64,000 nucleotides of DNA from Ailanthus altissimus (taxonomy: Eukaryota; Streptophyta; Magnoliopsida; Sapindales; Simaroubaceae): positions 8,809,001 to 8,873,000 of the forward strand of contig OX327683.1 of assembly GCA_946807835.1 (NCBI GenBank), in the 5' to 3' direction. Positions within the stretch are counted from its first letter, which is position 1, and each line of letters starts with the position of its first letter. The notes beneath the pieces were generated by a model. It made no database searches. It was not told where the DNA came from and saw only the letters and a list, made by a program, of their open reading frames with translations. A program made the position numbers and the translations under genes. Of the stretch, positions 12,841-25,200 are shown one piece after another.

Positions 12841-13095
12841 CTAGGCAGGCATGCTTAGGTCGGCATGAGATGACAAACTTTTGTGCCATGTCAGCCCAAG
12901 CACGAAAAGCCCACTTAGGCAAAAATTTGTCGGGCTGTGCTTGCACAACATAATCCAAACACTTAGCCCGTGACACCAGGCAAGCATGCCTAGGTCGGCA
13001 CGAGATGACAAACTTTTGTGCGGTGCCAACTCAAACACGATAGTCCCGTTTAGGTGAAAATTTTGTGGGTGATGCCTACACAACACAATCCATCT
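12827..13095. repeat. two tandem copies of an approximately 135-bp block
   Basis: The block starting CTTAACTTGTGACACTAGGC at 12827 recurs at 12962 as CTTAGCCCGTGACACCAGGC. It continues through a GGTCGGCAYGAGATGACAAA segment and a segment resembling CCAAGCACGAAAAGCCC. Such CGGCACGA and AGCCCG words are common in subterminal regions of plant hAT elements, so this is probably hAT-derived. The first unit overlaps the TRIM end, so one of the two boundaries is a nested junction. Confidence 0.6.
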
Positions 13096-13554
13096 ATCAC
13101 ATCTGGCTCCTATATCGATGTGATATTTGATATTGCCTTCATACGAGTGTAAGAAATATTTGAATAATAAAAAGAGTATTTTTTACTATTTGACTACAAA
13201 AATATAAATTTATATATTTTACTAAATTATTCATTTATTTTTGACTATTTTTGATAACTTTACATTAATTTAATCATAAATCTACTCATAGAAAGAAAAG
13301 GATAAGAATCTCCACCATTGAGTAGAGATGGTTGCGGGCGGGTTTGGGACGGATACCTTTAATATCATATCTATATTCACTTAAAAAATAAAATACCATA
13401 TTCTTTCCAAAACCGTTGTAGGTTTGGAGTACCGTTACTAAACTCGCACTTGCGGGTTTGTACCTATTACCAAACCTGCAACGAGTTATCCGCGAATTTT
13501 AAGCGGGTTTTGAATTAATATAATAAAATAAAAAATTATAATATTAATTTAATT

Positions 13555-14332
13555 GAAAATTTCTAAATTATAGCAATTAAAATAATATCAATTATATTTC
13601 TAATTTTATTTACATTAAATGTTATAATTTTAACTTTAATTTTAATTACATTAAATATTATAATTTCAAATCTAATCTCGATTTTAATTACGATAAATGT
13701 TATAATTTCAATTACGTTAAATATTTTAATTTGAATTTTAATTACATTAAATATTATAATTCCAAATCTAATTTCGATTTCAATTACGTTGATGTTATAA
13801 TTATAATTTCAATATCAATATCAATTATGTTAAATATTATAATTTTTATTATAATTTTGATTTTAATTACGTTAAATGTCATAATTTTAAATTCAATTTC
13901 GATTTCAATTACGTTAAATGTCATAACTCTAAATCAAATTTTGATTTAAATTACATTAAATTGTTATAATTATAATTCCAATTTTGATAGTTAAATGTTA
14001 TAATTCTAAATCCAAATTCAATTACGTTAAATATTTTAATTTCAATTCTAATTCTAATTTTATTTACATTAAACATTATAATTCTTGTGTTAAATATTAT
14101 AATTTTAAATCCAATTTCAATTTCAATTACATTAAATGTTATCATTTTAAATCCAATCCCATTTCTAATTTCAATTGCGTTAAATGTTTAATTCTAATTA
14201 CAATTACAATTTTAATTATGTTAAGTATTATAATTTCAAATCCAATTCTAATTACATTAAATATTAAATATTTTAGTTTCAATTTCAATTATGTTAAATA
14301 CTATAATTTTATTTTTAATTTCAATTACAATC
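13555..14332. repeat. AT-rich minisatellite, about 780 bp
   Basis: A degenerate unit of roughly 40-50 bp is repeated throughout: AATTACRTTAAATRTTATAAT, then TTYAAATYYAATTYCGATTT or a shortened form. Units vary in length and sequence. Open frames on both strands here encode only Asn/Tyr/Ile/Phe-rich low-complexity peptides and are not genes. Confidence 0.75.
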
Positions 14333-14333
14333 G

Positions 14334-14462
14334 AGCATGAGGGCTCAGCTTAGTTGGCTGAGTTCCTCTAAGACTCACATCTCCACCTGGGTTCGAACCC
14401 CCCTCCCCCCAGGTGGTGCGGAAAATAGAAATATGTTTTAATTCCTTTTAAAAAAAAAATTT
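14334..14462 (+). mobile_element. tRNA-derived SINE-like insertion
   Basis: GCTTAGTTGGCTGAG (A box-like, about 14347) and GGGTTCGAACCCCC (B box-like, about 14389) form a tRNA-like head of about 70 bp, followed by a short body and a run of A (14450-14458). It directly abuts the minisatellite. The tract of C after the B box and the lack of a foldable acceptor stem argue against a real tRNA gene. Confidence 0.55.
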
Positions 14463-14880
14463 TTCAATTACAATCAGTAGTCCATTTGAATTAATTTTAT
14501 TTATTTTTATTAAATGGTATGAATAATATCAAATCAAATCTAGACTTTTTGATGTGAAAATAAATGTAAAAATAATTAATTTTAATTTTTATTTTTTTAA
14601 AATGTAGTATGTGCAGATATTCATTATAGGTATCCGCTGATTTTTTATCAAAATTATACTCATATCAAATTTGTTACGTATTTTAATTTTATATATTAAA
14701 TTCACTTTAAATTTTATTAAATTTTTTTTGATATGAACAAATTTTAATGAATTTGTAAATTTGTTTTTGCCACCGTACCCTTTAGGTGAGAAACGAGAAT
14801 CTACATCAGAGATTAGGCGCACCTTAAAAAACGGAGGGAAGAGCGAAATTATTTAATTAAAAAAACGAGTAAATAGTAAT

Positions 14881-14919
14881 TTATAAAAGAGGGAGAGAGA
14901 GAGAGAGAGAGAGAGAAAA
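14881..14919 (+). promoter_or_regulatory. TATA box and GA tract of a possible plus-strand promoter
   Basis: TATAAAAG at 14882-14889 is followed by a GA dinucleotide tract (14890-14915), and the first ATG is at 14919 in the context AAAATGG. The distance puts an expected start site almost on top of the ATG. The promoter call is therefore tentative. Confidence 0.35.
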
Positions 14920-17900
14920 TGGAGGGAAGATCAAGAGGCGGCAAAATCTGTCCCAAAATAAAACCCTCTTTCTCACTATCTAGAGATTTGTTACCCGTAG
15001 CTACTGCTATCAGTTTCTATACGCACAGCACTGGGTATCTATCTATATTTTTCAATAGTTATTTTATTGTGTATATATATGTTTTTTTTCTGAAATATCG
15101 GAGTTTGATTGGATTCCCAGTGCTAGATTCAGCTTTGTATTTATTTACTTTCTCGTTTCCGCGGATTGTTTTCCTGTTTGCTTGCTAAGAAAACGATGAA
15201 AAAAAGCGGCTAAAAATGACTTTGAAATAATATAAATGTGAAATGTTGATGTTGATTATTCCTTTTTTACTTAAGTTTTTGATCAAATTAATCCTATTGT
15301 GTTAAAATTGCTTAAATGGAACTATTTTCCCAAGGTTTCATGAGGTTTGTTAACGGAAATGAGATGGATATTAGTAAATGTTTATTATTGTTGCTGCACT
15401 GAAATTTGTTATTAATGAATTTAAGTGAGGGCATGTTGTGATATTCAATTAAGTACTTTTTTGTGGATATTATGATTATTTGAAATCAACAAGTATTGTT
15501 GCGGACAAGTGAATTAATTTAAGCATGATTAAGTGCTTTATTTATTTATTTATTTTTTAAATCACTGTGCAATATATTGCAGAGTCAGGCTAGAAATGAT
15601 GCCTGGTATTTGAATGATGAATTCTACTAGCTGAACTGTTTATCATCTCTACTTTGAAATATTGAACCATGTTTTATCTGAGTGGTTCAAACTAGTAGAT
15701 TTGGTATCAATGTCAAACATTAAGTTACAAGTACGTTGTTATCTGTTATAACTTACAACTCATTTGCGTTTAGGTTTGACATTGAACATTACAAAGTTGT
15801 TCATTAATACAAGTTTGATTGTCAATGCCAATTTGTACATCTCAATATTATAGAAAAATTGAACATGAGTGGATAAAGCTTAGATCTACTAACTGAAATC
15901 TATATATATATATATATATATTTAAAATGAGATTCTATTTCATATGTGATATTCCAGAGGAAATATTAAATTATTACTGAAAATGCATGTAAAAAGGTGT
16001 TATCGTTAATCAAGGGTTCAAGTTCTTACCGTTAGTGATCATTAAGTGTTGTAATTAGATATTTTGAATAATTTAATCATGAGAAGATGTTCTGAAATAG
16101 CATGTGATGGATTCTCTTTTTTTCTGGTTGCTTGATTGATGTGCACATACATGAAACATCCTGTTTGCATAGGAAGGTATCTGTGCCTTGGTGGTCAAAA
16201 TATATATTAATCTAACTAGCATTCATTTATATATTTGATGTCTATTATTGTATGCAAATTATCAATTTCAAAGAAGCAGTAAACTAAGAAGAGAACTTTA
16301 TGGTACCTAACAGGAGAAAGGAAAGGGGAGGCAGTGGGAGATTCAACTTTCTTAATCTGCTTGATTTTGCTACTTTACACAAGTAATCTTGTAATTCAAT
16401 TGGTTGGCCATGCTTAAAAGAGAAGCGAAAAGGTGGAATTAGCTGCCTACAAATTGTTTTAAAAATGCATATTTTATCAGTGACAATTTCGTGGTTGAGT
16501 TGGTCAACATTTTCTGCACAAAGTCTGCCACGGTTTACATAGTTGTCGAATGAAGCATCCATGTGACTACATATTTAGGTTCGTTGTGGTTTTATTCTGT
16601 CATATATGAAACTGTAGCTTTCAGAGGAATCTCATAAAGGTTTTATACTTAACACCTATAAGGATTTTATTAAGTTTAAGAGGGTTATATACTAGAAAAG
16701 AGTTTTACTGTCGGGATCAGCATATTTCTATATTAGTGAAATGTAATTTTGGTAATAGATTGTCAAGAAACACTGATGATCCTCCTAATATGAAAAGATT
16801 TGATACATTAGAAATATATACATCAGTGTTAATCATTGATAGGTTTTTATCAACCAATGAGGAGTAAGAGCAAAGATGATGGATCTGAAAATTAAGTTGG
16901 GGAAACTATTCCAAGGTAAATTGCCTATTTTTGGAAATTTAGCTGGCAGGGAATGTTGCTAACTAACAGATTTTTATGCTCAGATTCCACCTCTGATATC
17001 GGGTCATATGCCTTCTAAAATTGTATTGTTTTAATATATTAGATTTGATTCTAAAGGCTATATGTTTTGCATGCAATAAGTTCTAGTCGTTTAAACCATG
17101 ATCAGATTTGTGATTATTGATATAAGCTTGTTGATGAGGATTTAATTTGTTAGTTTAATCAAGATGTATCCTAGATGAAGTTTGTTTATTGGACCAAGCT
17201 TTATTCCAATATGCCTTCTGAGGTTTGTGTGGTGGTCTTACTTTACTTGATGATAGCATGGAAATTTGTGAAAATGGTATGGCAAATAATTTCTGAAGCA
17301 TGTACTTGTTTGAACTTGTATTATTGATTTTCCAATATTAAATTTTCAATATTTTTGACCTATGCAATACTAGCTTAGAAAATTTCTTGTTAATAAGACC
17401 TTCAGAGACAAATACACAATGATGATGGATGGTTTGCTCTGTAATCTTGATACCAAATTACCCTGTTGTAGTTGCTCAAGTTGGTGTTTCTTTTTGTGAC
17501 ACATGAGCAATAATCATTTAGGTGCTCTTTTATAGAACCAAAGTAAAAGAATTTAGCATTAAAGTAATTGTGTTGAAGCTTTTGGTATTCCAATTGTAGG
17601 GCTGAATCACTATAACTATTGTAATAAAATTATGATAATTGCATTGTTCTAAACCTTTACGAGTGGTTATGGTGGCTGTGATTGTGACACTTGTGGTAGT
17701 GGTAACACCATGGCTGATAGTTGGGGTAATGAGTTTTCTCAGAATTAATGATGGTGTTGATGGATGACGGAGTGGTATTGATCTGTTCAGAGGTGGTGTC
17801 CTTAGTATTGGTTATGTCACTGGTTGTCATGGTTGATCAATGAATGGTACAAGTGATTGTATTTTTTATGGTGACTAGAGATATTTTCTTAGCTGTCAGG

Positions 17901-18470
17901 TGTGATAATAGTAGGGTTGATGGATTGAGTGCATGGTCAGTTAGTGTAATTAGCAGTTAGTTTAATTATGGCCTTGGTTACTGATCTTGTAAGCCTTTTT
18001 TTCTGCTGTGAATTCTTCTTGGTCACTGATGCTCTTAAATACTTATTGCTGAAATTCAAAGTGTTATGTATTGAGGTTCTTACGGATTAGTAAAAACCTT
18101 TGTTTATATATTTATAATCTATATTTGTCTTCATGGAGTGGTAAATTTTTGTTCTAAAATTTCTTACAGCTTCATAGTTTTGTAGGCCTTGATTTTCTTA
18201 CAGCTTCTATGGTTAGGATGCACTTTTATCTATATCCATTAGCATGCTTAATATTGCATATTATGATAATTTCTTCTAGACTATTTTTCAAAATCTATGA
18301 TATGTGGTGGTTAGCCCATTAACAGCCATTTGATGTTTACTTGATTGAAATCCTAATTAGTTTCATGAATACTTCTTGATGTGTGACTTTACTTGGAAAT
18401 GCAGAGCTCATTTGCTGAGTCTCCAATATCCAGCAGATGCTTTGTCATTTGAAAGAAGTACTAATTGATG
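14919..18470 (+). CDS. candidate small spliced gene (59 codons) or non-coding transcript
   Basis: An ATG at 14919 opens a frame (starts MEGRSRGGKICPKIKPSF) that reaches a plausible donor CTGG/GTATCT at 15034/15035. A well-formed exon flanked by GCAG and GGTAAGT lies at 18405-18504. Joining 14919-15034 to 18405 keeps the frame and adds 20 residues before a TGA at about 18468-18470. An alternative acceptor at 15582 would end the frame after a few residues. I recognise no homologous protein, and the intron would be 3.4 kb. It would converge on the glycosylase gene. Only the splice signals and open frame are seen; function is unknown and it may be non-coding RNA. Confidence 0.25.
15183..18404. 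other. no confident gene; AT-rich, intron-like DNA
   Basis: This stretch is T-rich on the plus strand, as in plant introns, and includes a TA microsatellite at about 15901-15921. A minus-strand open frame at 16562-16284 (92 codons) has no recognisable domain. About 17640-17930 is enriched in GTGG/GGTGG words. Nothing else can be supported. Confidence 0.4.
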
Positions 18471-19227
18471 CAACAGTCCTCTATAGAATTTATTCTTCAT
18501 ATTGGTAAGTTTCTTTGAATGGGTGCTAACCAGGCATTGATAAATAGACCAGAGACAGACCATTCTTCTCTCGTGGACATTTTTGGCATATTTCTAATTT
18601 TAAAGTCACAAAGGTTTTAACTTTGATTTGTATACGGTTTTTCTGGGTTTCTGGTGTAATTGACCTTCTCATTTGACAGTAACATATGCTAGGTGAATAG
18701 ACTTCGTGTGGGCTACCTGCCACGAGCTTAGGCCTAAGGCTTGGTGTCCGAGACAACCATCCATCTTTAGAGCACTGTCTCCCCAGAATAGGCTTGGCTC
18801 TCTACAGTTTAATTTATTTAATTTTTCAAAGAAGTGATTTAATTAAAATAGAGGTAATCCCAGTCTGCTCTTTCTTTAAATTTTTTGATGCTAAATTATG
18901 TATGCACATATCGTTTGCATCACTCATACTATAAGTATTTATTTGCTAGTTCTTAAAGAATTGCTCATTAGAGCATGAATTGGAATTAATCACGTAGAGT
19001 CTACGTCTTGCTTGGCATGCCATCTCGCAGTCTTATTTTACAAATTTCTTTTTCTGGGGTTAACATGTGGTGAATGCATTTTATGTTAGAGAAAGAATAA
19101 TTGAATGTACAACAATATGTTAGTCAAAATTCATTTGTCTTCTTTCAAGTCAGCCATCTTTCATTCCTTCTCTGTTGGATCATTATTACTACTTTTTGCT
19201 TGCAATCTTCTCAGCATCGTAGCCTGC

Positions 19228-22200
19228 TTATGATTTGTTTTCATTTTTAGCTTTAGCCAATTTACTTGCTGGAAAATGCAACCTGGCCATAAGAGGTCGG
19301 GGTGCTCTAGATTTTTGGTCAAAACCCCTCACACAAACAAATCCTGCAAATGGATATTAAAAAGTTAATGACATATCTGTATTATGATACTCCTAGAATG
19401 TGTCCATGATGCCTAGAATGAGATGAAAACATGCAAAGCACAGTTGCTAAAAATAGTATAAAGCAACCTGCTATAATTTGCAATTTACTCTTTGAGTTTT
19501 AATGATGTGTTATGTCTTGACTAGCCTAATGTTTGCAATTTTAGTATTTGTTTTAAGACTTAAAGAAGTGGTTGCTGCCTGCCTCAGTCTCAAAAGATAA
19601 AAGAAGTTCTTTTATCTTTTTCTACTTAGGGATTGGGTTCTGGGGTGCGCTGGTTTAGCCACCAATCCCTTATAAATATGCGTTCAAAATTTCAGAAATG
19701 GTTTAATTTTAGATGGCAGCCCTACCTGATTTAGAAAAGGGACATATTGTTTATGAAGAATTTCACAGATGGTCACAGAATCAAACATCTTTGTTTTTAG
19801 TGTTTGACATTAGAAAGATGAATACAGCTTAAAAGGTGTTATTACTTCTTCAGAATGCAATAACTTACATATTATTCCTTTGTTAATTCAGTTGTCTCTA
19901 CATGCTCTATGAGGGGATAGTATAAATTTCACAAGATATGTACAAGCTCTTATGATTTTCTTTTATTTTTTTTTTCTTTAAAAAAAGTAAAAGAAAAGGA
20001 AAAAGAGGGGTGATAAGGAACAAAAGAGTGGATGAGAAAAGTATGGCATTTAAATTTTAAAGGGGATTTTCTTCTACTTTGCTTTGTGGATAAAATTATG
20101 GTATTTGTTTGATCATTACGTAAAGGGCTTCTAGAGTTGGAGTCCTCATTGTCTTCAGAAGTAGGTTGCAATCTAATGGGTGAGTAAGTCTTAAAGATTA
20201 AAAACTTTTGGGGTGTGAGTGAACCTTGTTTGTTTTCAGAAACAAAGTTGGTTAATGTTTATATCATACGGATAGATGGCTTACTATTTAAAGTCATTAT
20301 TTTATTCCTTTTATTTTGTATTCAAATGAATACAATTACAAACAAAAAGGAACACTTATAAAAATATACTTCCATATATTAGCTTCAAAATAACATGCTG
20401 TTGAAATTTTCATTTTTCTTTTCCTTGCATGATTTAAGTTTTTCCTTTGGTGAACTAAACTTCTGAAATCTTTAAAAAGGCATTATAGGTTGACTATTTC
20501 AACCATGATTGTGTACATAGTCATGATTGCTGGATTCATAAGTGCGTATTTACATATTTATTATTTAATATCAGGATAAGGATTGGGTTAAAGCTACATG
20601 AAAGAAACAAAGAATAAATTGAACTCAAAAGAACGGTTTGTTGACTTGTTGATCAAGGCCTTAATTAGAATTTTTTTTTTTTTTTGGGTTGGCTAAACTT
20701 TTTTTTCAATATCAATTCATAAGTTTTATAGTACAAAATAAACTTATTCATAAAAAACTTGTGCCTTATATGAAAGATATAATGAGCATTATAATATAAA
20801 TATAGTATGTAAATAAAAAATTAATTATAATGGAAAAACAAAATGCAAATAAAATTTGTACACTATTATAGTTGTTCTTAGTGATGTCTCAAAATATATG
20901 ATTCACGTATTATTGATTATGAAATAGTAAAACTAATTTAAGTTACCATTAAAAATAAATTCACTTTAAAACACATAAATATAAAGTAGAGAAAAGAAGA
21001 GTAAAAACTTGGTGTTATTGAAATTAAATTATTGTGAAGAGTTTGTAAAAATATGACTAGTAAAGTTATTTACACTAAAACAATTCCTTTGAAGTATAAT
21101 TAAATTCATTGATCGAAAAAACAAATCCAAATATAAGTTAATTGTATCCTACTAAGGTAATAAATATAAATTAATGCTTATGTTGTTACGATAAGAGACA
21201 CAAATTCTTTAAAAGAAACAAATTTAACACATAGAAAGAACTTTGAGCAAAATATAGATTTTGAGGGGGCTAAATAAATATGTACTAATATATATGTATT
21301 TTTTAGTTTATATTAATTTTTTTAAGTTATATTAAATTTTTTTGGGAAGCTAGCCAACCTGAGTCACCCACTAATTCTGTCTCTATTGGTGATTATTCAT
21401 TGTGATGAAAACCTTTGATGTTACATAGTTTGATGTGTTAGGTATGCCTATTGTATTAGCCAGCTAGACCATTTATCATGTTCTTGCTGGTGTCTTCAAA
21501 GATAGAGATGGGGCAGATTGTAGTGGAGCTAACTACGCTCCTATTATATAAATAGGCTGATAGTCATAGCATGTTTGTGGTTTTATGCTACAGCGTTGAC
21601 TGTGTTTTTTATGAACTATTGACAACAATTCCTCTTTTTGATTTCATCCACAAGCTGAGTAGCTATGTTGAGTTATAAGCCTTGTTTAGTTGTTTGTTTA
21701 ACCTCATTGCTTTCTGCTTTGCAAATTAAGATTATGGGTACTTATACAATAAACCAGTATACATGGTCTCAACTTCCATATGGTAGAAAATTTGTTGAGC
21801 AAGACATATAATATAAGTTGATTAATGCTGAAAGCAAAAGAAAGACTTGGTCTTTGCTTGTTATGTCTAATGTGATATGTGTTAAATGGGAAGATCTATT
21901 GCTTCCATTGAAAGTAGATTAGGTTATATAAACAACTGAGGGTCCGTTTAGCATGGAGGTGCTGTTGGATTGAAAGCACTAGCTATAGAATAAAGAAGAC
22001 GAGTGTTTGGTAAATATAGCTATGGAGTGGAAGTAGTATTTACCAAACACTTTACCCCAAAAGAATCCTAAATGAAACATATGTGCCTAATGGGTACTTG
22101 TTAGTTGCTCTTAACCAAATCAGGTAAAGTAATACCAACAATTAGACAAGGATTTCATAATTCATACCTTTCCAAAAGCAGTACTGTATCCCCTCCGTGG

Positions 22201-25200
22201 AAAGGCCTAGTAAACAAATCTTTCTGTGAGTATACTCTTTTCAAATCTACCACTGGATTGAGGAACCAATTTTGCAATAGCATATATGTGATTTCTCTCA
22301 CCTTTGAATATTGTTGATACAGAGGTTCCAAAGTACACCATGCGTCTTGGCAAGTTCCATATCCATTCTCTTGGAACATCAATTGGGTTGAGACTTGACT
22401 CCTGATCCGCAAACACCTGCATGGTATTTGCAACTTTCTGAACATGTAATTTAAATGAATGGCTCTATAGTGGACTATCCAGCTAAATGAATGCCCCAGA
22501 ATGGCAAAACAAACTCTTTTAGGCAGTTGGGTAAGCCAGGATGCAGGGTTTACAAATCCTCTGGTTGTTTCTGTGGGTGTTGGTCATGTTTATGTAAAAT
22601 CTTCAAAGGAACTAAGTATTTGTGGAGTGCTAATTAGTATTTACCTCGTTGACTTGAAAATATGTGCCATTTAGTGGAAAGCTTCCTCTCATTGCTGTTC
22701 TACAAGGTATCTGAAAATGTGGTTATTTAAATATTTGTAAATTATGAAGGTAATCTATAATGTCATTTTGACTTCTATGACGGTTATCTTCGTGCCATTA
22801 AAACAAGTAGTGTTCCTCACCAAAAGAGTTCCTCTGACAATTTGTGAATTAGCTTCTCTAATGCTATTGCATGAAAAGCATGTATTGTTGTTGCACAATT
22901 TGCCAGATTCTTGTGACCTGCATCTGCTTTCAGGAGGTTGAATTGAATTGGCTGTTTCACCTGGTAACAATATATGTTGCAATAATGAAGGTGATTGTTA
23001 AAAAATCATGCAAAATAGCTTCTTCTTGCAAGCAAGAAACGAACATTTTTACACACTTAATCATTGTCTATTTCCCACTTTTTTACTGTGTTGACATCAC
23101 ATTAAAATGTACTGGAATGACATGTTATGATCTCAATTGCATTTCTAAAACACAGCAGTATAGTCAATTGTTCATGGTTGGTATTGGTGGGACCACTTTT
23201 ATATCTTGAAATGGATTATGCCTTTCACTCACCTGGTGTCCATAAAGCAAGAAGGTATGGACTAGGATCATCAGGTTCCCGCCTATCCATCTGTAATTCA
23301 GTAGATTCATGATCAAGAAAATGGAATGTACTGAGTGTTGAATTCTGGAAATTAGAGAAAAACTAACCCTTTCTAGCAGAGGATGTGAATCAGGAAGTTC
23401 ATACCTGTATCATATCAGGGAGTTAGAGAAAATTATGCAGGATTATGTTCACTATTTTAAAGCTTCGTGTGTGTTAGAAATGGACTGTTTGCCAGTTGTC
23501 AATGCCCAAAATTAGTTGAGCTAGGGCTCTCTTTTTGAGGAGCAACTGCAGTTATTTATAGCCATTTCCAAGTGCTACTTCACATATTACCGGTAACATT
23601 CGGTTTTGGTTGTCCTAAATTTAAGTTGCTGCAGCTTTGGTCTAAGTAATTTAGCAGGGGATTTCAGTCACTTGGACTAATATGAATTGTATTTAATCCA
23701 GCTTGGCCAAGCTGAGCTGATATATTCCCATTCAATCTGTTTTCCTTTTTTTTTTAAAAAAAATTATTAAATAACTTGTTTATATAATTATAGAGTATGC
23801 ACTTACACTTGATGCTCTGTTCGTAGCCGACTCATGTTCTTCAGTTTAGGTGCAGGAAGAGAAGCAGCCTCTGGGTTCAAAGCAACTAGAGCCTTGGACA
23901 TGTCACATTCTTGGAGTTCCATTTTCTCCTGCATATAGTTCTGTAGATTCACTGTAAACTCTTCAATATTGAGTTTTATTGTGGGGATCTCATCAGGATC
24001 CTCATAAAATGTGTCCTCAATGTCGCTTCCTGATATTTCTGCACATTCTTGTTCCGGTGTAGCTGGTTCTTCGATGATGGGCTCGCACTTGCCAATTTCA
24101 TGTCCTGCTTCTTTGAGCGAGTTTTTCTCAGATGAAGGTAATGGCATGGGATTGATTACCATAGCTGGGTTTCTTTCCACTGTAGTTGGCATAGTTGAAC
24201 TCACTATACTCTTCTCCTCTGGTCCTGGCAGGGCAAGCCTTGCACTGATCCAAACAGACACAACATTAGTCTTATTATGAGAAGATGAGATAGGTGGTCT
24301 CTGGGAGAGGTTTTTTTCTTCTACTTATTAATATAGCCGATATGCTGTTCTGTACTTCATGTTATCTGCAGTTAAGACTTCTTTATCCTTTATCTTTCCC
24401 CCAAAATCTACATTACCCTGTTATGTTGTTAACAGCTCATTCTTCCCATGCATAATGCATTGTTTATGATTGCTTTCTGCTCATCTTTCTATGTCCATAT
24501 GATAAATGAACAATTTATAGTATTTGTTATTTCTTTTAAATGCGAGTATAATTTTGTAAATTATCCACTGATCTAAGTGATTTCACAACCTTGAGTGAAA
24601 ACTCTTGATGCAATAATCACCTTTGTGACTACTAATCATTGTATACTTGGAAGCCATTTATGTTTATCTGCCTGAACGACAATGGGCAATGGAAATATTA
24701 ATTGGATGGGTGTGGGATTCAGACCTTGCGAAAGCACTTGCAAAGTGTCTACATTCTCCTCTCATAGGACATGCATTGCAATTTGGTTTACTCTTTGTAC
24801 AGAAAACCTGCATAGATTTTCAAGCATCAAATATGTAGAATTTTTATATGTATTAACTGTTTTATTTCTCTAGTAAGTGCAGCAGGAAATGCCAAATTAA
24901 ACTGACAATATACCTTTCCAAATGTTATCAGCTGGTAATGTAGCTCATACCTGTATAAAGATAGTACAGAAATTAGTAAATTCTTTGGCAGACTGAAAGA
25001 GCATTTATTTGTGAACTTGTTATATTTGTCGGAAACTCTACTCTTATGAAAAGTTGAACACAGATGCGATTAGAAGAGATAGATTACAGTGTTCGTTGAT
25101 CTAGTTTGCACAATCTTGGCCATAGATACTTCTGTATTGATTCCAATATTGGATACCTACAAGAGGAATCTGATTAGCATTTATGAGTGGAGGAAAAAAT

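Larger units (their letters stand above)
13321..14800. mobile_element. possible non-autonomous hAT-like element carrying a minisatellite
   Basis: The left end, TAGAGATGGTTGCGGGCGGG followed by GGGTTTGG words up to 13520, has the composition of hAT terminal and subterminal DNA. On the right, GGTATCCGCTGATTTTTTATC (about 14629-14650) and GCCACCGTACCC (about 14769) look like decayed counterparts. The termini do not match well, and no 8-bp duplication was identified, so the boundaries are tentative. Confidence 0.3.

Noticed and set aside
13731..14340. Long open frames on both strands rich in Asn, Tyr, Ile and Phe
   Set aside because: They arise from the AT-rich minisatellite; reading either strand gives similar low-complexity peptides.
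14340..14412. tRNA gene candidate (GGTTCGAACCCCC)
   Set aside because: A and B boxes are present, but the acceptor and D arms do not pair and an A-rich tail follows, so a SINE is the better reading.
16284..16562. 92-codon minus-strand frame in intron-like DNA
   Set aside because: No recognised domain, no promoter or splice context; such a length occurs by chance here.
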